From assembly GCF_004342265.1 (NCBI RefSeq), contig NZ_SMCS01000004.1, positions 388,354 to 452,353 of the forward strand: a DNA stretch of 64,000 nucleotides, written 5' to 3'. This DNA is from Luteibacter rhizovicinus (GTDB lineage Bacteria; Pseudomonadota; Gammaproteobacteria; Xanthomonadales; Rhodanobacteraceae). Of the stretch, positions 61,661-64,000 are shown one piece after another. The translations under genes and the position numbers were made by a program. The first letter of the stretch is position 1. Each line of letters opens with the position of its first letter. Under the pieces are notes generated by a model, which was not told the origin of the DNA, made no database searches, and saw only the letters and a list, made by a program, of their open reading frames with translations.

Positions 61661-63350
61661 GCGCCAGCCATCGGCGGTCGCACTGCTGTTCGACGATGCG
61701 AGCCTTAGCACGCATCTTCGCGAAGCACTCATCGAGCTCGGTGCGAGCATCGTCTACGCATCCGACCTGAAGTCGTTCGCCCCGGCCGAGCTGGTCGGTT
61801 CGTCGGCCGACGTGGTCGTCGTCGATCTGGACAATCCGTCCGATGCCGACCTGGACCGTCTCTACGACGCCATTGACGGCGACCATCCGCGTCTGGTGTT
61901 CAACGACGCGGATTCCTCGCGTCGTCTTGCCGGCTGGGACCGAGCGCGCTGGGCGCGCCATCTCGCCGCCAAACTCGTTGGCGAAGCACCGGTGGATCCG
62001 CCGCGTCCCGCTGACGCACGCGCGATCGAGCCGCGACTCGCCGCCGTCGAACTGCCCGATGCCCTCATCGACGAGCCCGTGGCCGCCGATGCGTTCGAAG
62101 CGTCTGCAGAATCCATCGATCAATTTGTATACGAGCCCGAATCCTCTAGCGAACCGGTGGCTACAGTCGAGGAAGATTTCGACGAGCTGGAATTCTCCAC
62201 ATCGCTCGACGAGGCCCGGGGCAACGAAACCGATGCGGATGCAACGACGCTAGCCGCCGAGCTCGAAGCGCTGCTTGCCGAGAACGACGGTCACGCATTC
62301 GATTCCGACAGCCTCGACGCCGTGCCGTCCGCCGATCTCGAACTGACCGAGCTGGCGTCTCTGGATCTGTCGAACTTCGAAGTAGTGGATGAGGCAGCAC
62401 CCGCGTCCGCGTCCGTCGAACACGAATTCGACCTGAGCCGGTTCGAACTGGCCGCCGTGGACGACATGGCCGCTGCCTCGACCGACGCGGTCGGCTCCCT
62501 CGAGATCGAATCGCGTTCGACTGAATTCGTGCCGCCGCCGGCGCCCGAGTGGGACCTGATCGATCACGACACTATCGTCGTCGAGAAAACCGCGCCGACC
62601 AATCCGGGCCAGTTCGGTATCGAGACCATCAGCGCCGCGGAATATCTGGCGCAAGACGTCGTCGACGACGGTTCGCACGACCTGAAGCCCGGCCTCAGCC
62701 TCGAGCTGGTCTCGATGGAAGAAGCCGTGGCACCGCGTACCGATGGCGACTTCGCGCACGAAATGTTCCTCGAAGGCGGCTCCCGCGCCGTGCGGCGTGT
62801 CGTCGCGCTGGGTGCCACGAACGAGGGCGAAGCGGCACTTGGCCGTTTCCTGGGCCGCATGTCGGCCCGGCTTCCAGCCGTGATCCTGGTAGCGCAGCAT
62901 CACGACGGCGATACCGCCGTGCTTGTCGAGCGTCTCTCGGCGACGGCTGGCCGGAAGTCGTTCGTCGCGACGAACGGTATGGCTGTACACCATGGCGATA
63001 TCGTCGTGGCGCCGCGCGGATCGCTGGTGCAGATCCGTCGCGACGGTGCCGTCTCCGTAAAGGACGACGACAATGGACGGCGCGCGAAGGGACCGTCGAT
63101 CGACAGCATCTTCAGCGCGCTCGCCACCGATTTCGGCCCGGACGCGCTGGCCATTGTGTTCGCAGGCCACGCCAATGACGCGGTAGCCGGCTCGCAGGCC
63201 GTATACGACCGGGGCGGCCGTGTGTGGATCGAAACACCCGAAGACGATGCCGCGGGCCAGATGGTTGCGGGCATTCGCGAGGAACGCGTCGCCGGCTTCA
63301 CGGGCGATGTCGATGCGCTCGTCAAGAAACTGATCGAGGAACTCTCATGA
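61653..63350 (+). CDS. chpB: ChpB-like protein with altered CheB active site
   Basis: A 565-residue protein overlapping the chpA end by 8 bp. The N-terminal 110 residues look like a degenerate receiver domain (LLFDDASLSTHLREALIELG, DVVVVDLDNPSDADL). About 260 residues of acidic, Asp/Glu/Ala/Ser-rich linker follow. The C-terminal 190 residues align by eye with the CheB methylesterase: GATNEG replaces GASTGG, so the nucleophilic Ser becomes T389; the His (QHH, H416) and Asp (NDA, D509) are kept. Xylella pil-chp operons also have chpB here. Loss of methylesterase activity is inferred. Confidence 0.85.
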   Translation: MAERQPSAVALLFDDASLSTHLREALIELGASIVYASDLKSFAPAELVGSSADVVVVDLDNPSDADLDRLYDAIDGDHPRLVFNDADSSRRLAGWDRARWARHLAAKLVGEAPVDPPRPADARAIEPRLAAVELPDALIDEPVAADAFEASAESIDQFVYEPESSSEPVATVEEDFDELEFSTSLDEARGNETDADATTLAAELEALLAENDGHAFDSDSLDAVPSADLELTELASLDLSNFEVVDEAAPASASVEHEFDLSRFELAAVDDMAAASTDAVGSLEIESRSTEFVPPPAPEWDLIDHDTIVVEKTAPTNPGQFGIETISAAEYLAQDVVDDGSHDLKPGLSLELVSMEEAVAPRTDGDFAHEMFLEGGSRAVRRVVALGATNEGEAALGRFLGRMSARLPAVILVAQHHDGDTAVLVERLSATAGRKSFVATNGMAVHHGDIVVAPRGSLVQIRRDGAVSVKDDDNGRRAKGPSIDSIFSALATDFGPDALAIVFAGHANDAVAGSQAVYDRGGRVWIETPEDDAAGQMVAGIREERVAGFTGDVDALVKKLIEELS

Positions 63351-63844
63351 GCGAGCCGTTACCGCGCGAAATTCGCTGCGTATTGATTCCCAGCGGCGGC
63401 GTTCGTCTGTTGCTGCCGAATGCGGCGGTGGCTGAAGTCATTACGCTTACCAAGCCCGAGCCAGTCGCCGATGCGCCGGAGTGGTTGCCGGGCCGGATCG
63501 GTTATCGCGGCTGGCAGGTGCCATTGGTGTCGTTCGCGCATCTGGCCAAGGCAGGCGACGAGGATGTTCCGACGGCGTCTCGCGTTGCCGTGCTGAAAGC
63601 ATTGGGGAACCATCCCAGACTTCCGTTTATCGCCGTACTTACGCAGGGATTTCCGCGTTTGACGACGTTGAATGCGGAACTGATTTTGCCTACGCACGAC
63701 GGGAGCGATTTACCGTTCGGGGTTCGTGCGCAGGTGCTGGTGCGGGACGATACGGCGATTATTCCCGATCTCGAGGCGTTGGAAGAGACGCTTGTGGGGT
63801 TGCTTGGGCTTGAAGGCGATGAGGGTATTCGCGTCGCTGAGTGA
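63347..63844 (+). CDS. chpC: CheW-like adaptor ChpC
   Basis: A 165-residue CheW-domain protein, the second adaptor of Pil-Chp systems. The fold is visible as REIRCVLIPSGGVRLLLPNA, VAEVITLTKPEPVADAPEWL, GRIGYRGWQVPLVSFAHLAK and VRAQVLVRDDTAIIPDLEAL. The ATG at 63347 overlaps the chpB stop. The pil-chp block appears to end here; the last 155 bases show no gene. Confidence 0.9.
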   Translation: MSEPLPREIRCVLIPSGGVRLLLPNAAVAEVITLTKPEPVADAPEWLPGRIGYRGWQVPLVSFAHLAKAGDEDVPTASRVAVLKALGNHPRLPFIAVLTQGFPRLTTLNAELILPTHDGSDLPFGVRAQVLVRDDTAIIPDLEALEETLVGLLGLEGDEGIRVAE

Positions 63845-64000
63845 TGCGGATACGCTTTAACCAGCTATTCGCTGGAAGAGCGTCGCGGTGTGTTGTGGCG
63901 TTGGGGGAACCAGCCGTCCCCCTCGCCGGGCCCACGTCGGGCGGTCGCTGCGCGACGCGGGTGGACTGGCGGGGCTTCGTGAGCGGGCTTCCTGCCCGCA

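Overview
The window is a GC-rich stretch of a gammaproteobacterial chromosome. Gene content and order suggest the Xanthomonadales, most likely Rhodanobacteraceae (Luteibacter/Dyella type). This rests on a pilG-pilH-pilI-pilJ-chpA-chpB-chpC order resembling that described in Xylella, a polar-flagellum set with FlhF/FlhG, and intergenic GGAGCGCG palindromes. It is inference from gene content; no rRNA or tRNA gene is present to test it. No prophage, insertion sequence, CRISPR array or integrase was seen.

1-20372: a long + strand flagellar and chemotaxis block. It starts inside fliI and runs fliJ, fliK, fliL, fliM, fliN, fliO, fliP, fliQ, fliR, flhB, flhA, flhF, flhG, fliA, cheY, cheZ, cheA, motC, motD, a parC-like ParA ATPase, a parP-like CheW-fold gene, cheW and a DUF2802 gene. 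Most neighbours overlap by 1-4 bases. Two good sigma-54 (-24/-12) sites, before fliL and before fliN, divide the block, and a perfect 24-bp-arm palindrome lies between fliM and fliN. FlhF/FlhG and ParC/ParP indicate a polar flagellum with polar chemoreceptor arrays. No cheB or cheR lies in this block.

20373-21209: a non-coding region made of three tandem 275-bp units. Each unit has a pair of inverted GC-rich arms and then a cluster of three DnaA-box-like 9-mers, nine in total. This is the most unusual structure in the window.

21210-30251 (- strand): tamB and tamA (translocation and assembly module), an NdvB-like GH17-GT2 glucan synthase, and dps with a clear terminator. 30370-36535 (+): hrpA and a RelA-type (p)ppGpp synthetase. 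hrpA carries an in-frame insertion that resembles the local intergenic palindromes. 36583-41565 (-): a decayed outer-membrane-protein gene, a TolC-like channel, a ChaA-like antiporter, then DUF4426, yggT and proC.

41806-44117 (+): pilT and pilU, the type IV pilus retraction ATPases. 44216-51675: a BON-domain protein, an 840-bp non-coding region with long inverted repeats, a large lipoprotein of unknown role, pyrB, ruvX, yqgE, a small secreted protein on the + strand, a TonB-like protein and gshB. This order (pyrB-ruvX-yqgE-tonB-gshB followed by pilG) matches the Pseudomonas aeruginosa Pil-Chp neighbourhood.

51986-63844 (+): the Pil-Chp type IV pilus chemosensory system: pilG, pilH, pilI, pilJ, a nearly 2000-residue chpA, a CheB-like gene whose catalytic serine position is threonine, and chpC. 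No pilK methyltransferase is present. The window therefore holds two separate chemosensory systems (swimming and twitching) in which adaptation enzymes are absent or apparently degenerate.
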